Source: an uncultured Clostridia bacterium
GTDB lineage: Bacteria; Bacillota; Clostridia; TANB77; CAG-508
DNA: 8,174 nucleotides
Direction: 5' to 3'
Assembly: GCA_949448405.1 (NCBI GenBank)
Contig: CASTFX010000047.1
Coordinates: forward strand, 1 to 8,174
Position 1 is the first letter of the stretch. Every line of letters starts with the position of its first letter. The notes beneath the pieces are model-generated. The model searched no databases. It had not been told where the DNA came from and saw nothing but the letters and a program-made list of their open reading frames with translations. Both the position numbers and the translations under genes were made by a program. Below are positions 6,957 to 8,174 of the stretch, piece by piece.

Positions 6957-8066
6957 TTACAATTCAATTATCTTTTCCCATGGAAGTTCTGTTTTTCCAA
7001 AGTGTCCATAATTAGTAGTTTTAGTAAATATCGGCTCTCTTAGATTTAGATACTTTATAATTCCATCTGGAGTTAAATCAAATTTATTTTCTATCTTCTT
7101 TATTATTTCCTCTTCTGGTATTGTATTTGTTTCAAATGTATTTACACATATAGATATTGGCTTTGCAATGCCTATTCCATATGAAATCTGTATTTCACAT
7201 TTTTTTGCATATCCATTTGCTACAACATTTTTTGCGATATGACGTAACATATATGCAGCACTTCTGTCTACTTTTGTTGCGTCCTTTCCTGAGAATGCTC
7301 CTCCACCATGTCTTGCATATCCTCCATATGTATCTACTATGATTTTTCTTCCTGTTAATCCTGTATCTCCAAGTGGTCCACCTATAACAAATCTTCCTGT
7401 TGGATTTACATAGTATTTAGTATTTTCATCTAAATATTTTTCTGGTACAACTTGCTTTATTACCTTTTCAATTATATCTTCTCTAACTTTTTCAAGTGAT
7501 ACATTTTCATCATGTTGGTTTGATACAAGGATTGTTTCTATTCTTTTTGGTGTGTCTCCTTCATACTCTACTGTAACTTGTGTCTTTCCGTCTGGTCCAA
7601 GGTATGGAAGTATGTTATTCTTTCTTACATCTGTGAGTTTTTTAGAAAGCTTATGTGCAAGATTTATTGCAAGTGGCATATATTCTTCTGTTTCAGAAGT
7701 TGCATATCCAAACATTATTCCTTGGTCTCCTGCTCCTCCTACATCGACTCCTTGTGCAATATCACTGCTTTGTTTTGTAATATTTATATCTATTACACAA
7801 TTTTCATAGTCTATGTCTATGCCTTTTCCTCTGTATCCGATTTCTTTTAATACTCCTCTTGCTATTTTTTCTATGTCTATTTTTGCATTTGTTGTAAGTT
7901 GTCCTGCAATTGTAATTTTGTCATTTGATGCAAAAGTTTCTGCTGCAACTCTTGAGTATTTGTCTTGTTTTAGGCATTCATCAAGTATTGTATCTGATAT
8001 TAAATCACATAGTTTGTCTGGGTGTCCTTCTGTTACACTTTCTGAGGTAAATAAATATTTTTTCAT
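6957..8066 (-). CDS. metK: S-adenosylmethionine synthetase (methionine adenosyltransferase)
   Basis: MetK makes S-adenosylmethionine from methionine and ATP in the cytosol, supplying nearly all methylation and radical-SAM reactions. The 369-residue protein carries the family signatures: GHPDK (14-18), GAGDQGIMFGYA (111-122), DTGLTGRK (234-241), the P-loop-like GGGAFSGKD (254-262), and YGHFG..ELPWE (353-363) near the end. It is about 15 residues shorter than the E. coli enzyme. Five residues are missing from the flexible active-site lid before GAGDQG, and the C-terminus stops soon after PWE. Gln56 replaces the usual Glu of the GEITT motif (Glu55 in E. coli mature numbering), which contacts methionine. 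ATG at 8066 has AAAGGAC 7-8 nt upstream. No S-box (SAM-I) riboswitch features are visible in the 108 bp upstream that remain in the window. Confidence 0.96.
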   Translation of the reverse strand: MKKYLFTSESVTEGHPDKLCDLISDTILDECLKQDKYSRVAAETFASNDKITIAGQLTTNAKIDIEKIARGVLKEIGYRGKGIDIDYENCVIDINITKQSSDIAQGVDVGGAGDQGIMFGYATSETEEYMPLAINLAHKLSKKLTDVRKNNILPYLGPDGKTQVTVEYEGDTPKRIETILVSNQHDENVSLEKVREDIIEKVIKQVVPEKYLDENTKYYVNPTGRFVIGGPLGDTGLTGRKIIVDTYGGYARHGGGAFSGKDATKVDRSAAYMLRHIAKNVVANGYAKKCEIQISYGIGIAKPISICVNTFETNTIPEEEIIKKIENKFDLTPDGIIKYLNLREPIFTKTTNYGHFGKTELPWEKIIEL

Positions 8067-8124
8067 AGTTTTCGTCCTTTCTTATAAAAATGTTTTTGTT
8101 ATGTGAATGGACGGACGAGCAATG

Positions 8125-8174
8125 GAGGCTGCTGAAAAACTATTTTTTGAGTTGGTCAATCCCATTTTTTAATT
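8125..8174. mobile_element. Possible insertion-sequence end (IS1182-like terminal inverted repeat)
   Basis: GAGGCTGCTGAAAAACTA at 8125-8142 resembles, from memory, the terminal repeats of IS1182-family elements (GGGGCTGTTGCAAAACTA type, about 15 of 18 positions). If real, the element would extend past the right window edge and would sit only 58 bp upstream of the metK start. No transposase is visible in the short remaining sequence. The rest of the metK upstream region (8067-8124) shows only the ribosome site and no convincing promoter. Confidence 0.3.

Noticed and set aside
199..8106. Plus-strand open frames opposite clpB, the ATPase and metK
   Set aside because: They are antisense shadows of well-conserved genes, rich in Ser, Phe and Leu, without ribosome sites or recognisable domains.
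8090..8174. Plus-strand ATG reading frame giving EWTDEQW, reminiscent of the N-terminus of IS5-type transposases
   Set aside because: No Shine-Dalgarno site precedes it, and the residues after the first 15 do not continue like that family; the match is too short.
213..8174. A variable repeat partner of the template elsewhere in the window
   Set aside because: No second Asn-rich, GC-rich block ending in a Val-Arg-Pro motif was seen by eye; all other genes are AT-rich and unrelated.

Overview
The window looks like a fragment of a low-GC Firmicutes genome, probably an uncultured clostridium of gut type. The coding DNA is very AT-rich. Promoters are of the vegetative sigma-A type, Shine-Dalgarno sites are strong, and a CIRCE/HrcA heat-shock operator precedes clpB. 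All five protein genes lie on the minus strand, so the window reads from right to left.

From right to left: (a) 8067-8174 is the short region upstream of metK, and its outer part resembles the end of an insertion sequence. (b) metK (6957-8066) encodes S-adenosylmethionine synthetase, with a shortened active-site lid and an unusual Gln at a methionine-binding position. (c) 6703-6956 holds a 164-bp nested palindrome with 24-bp terminal inverted repeats. (d) 4036-6702 encodes a SERCA-like P2A calcium ATPase, and 12 bp later comes a small GIY-YIG protein of the YhbQ/YazA type (3694-4023). An intrinsic terminator closes this unit. (e) 3058-3498 is a small coiled-coil protein with a recent 75-bp internal duplication, its own promoter and a strong terminator. 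(f) clpB (213-2807) has a consensus promoter whose -35 box lies inside the CIRCE operator.

The most interesting part is the left edge. Positions 1 to about 150, read on the minus strand, are an adenine-rich but otherwise GC-rich block. It reads in one frame as 47 codons with 15 Asn (AAC/AAT) codons and ends in Ser-Tyr-Ala-Val-Arg-Pro. Stop codons sit just upstream in the same frame, so it is not the end of a gene. This is the signature of the template repeat (TR) of a diversity-generating retroelement (DGR), in which a reverse transcriptase copies the TR with adenine mutagenesis into a variable repeat of a target gene. A near-perfect sigma-A promoter (TTGCCA-N17-TATAAT) begins 7 bp after the clpB stop and points into the TR. 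The reverse transcriptase and target gene are not in the window; the reverse transcriptase would be expected just beyond position 1 on the same strand.

The rest is ordinary core metabolism, ion transport and proteostasis. Both window ends fall in sequence that tends to be repeated (a DGR template and a possible IS end). That would fit a contig broken at repeats, but this is inference.
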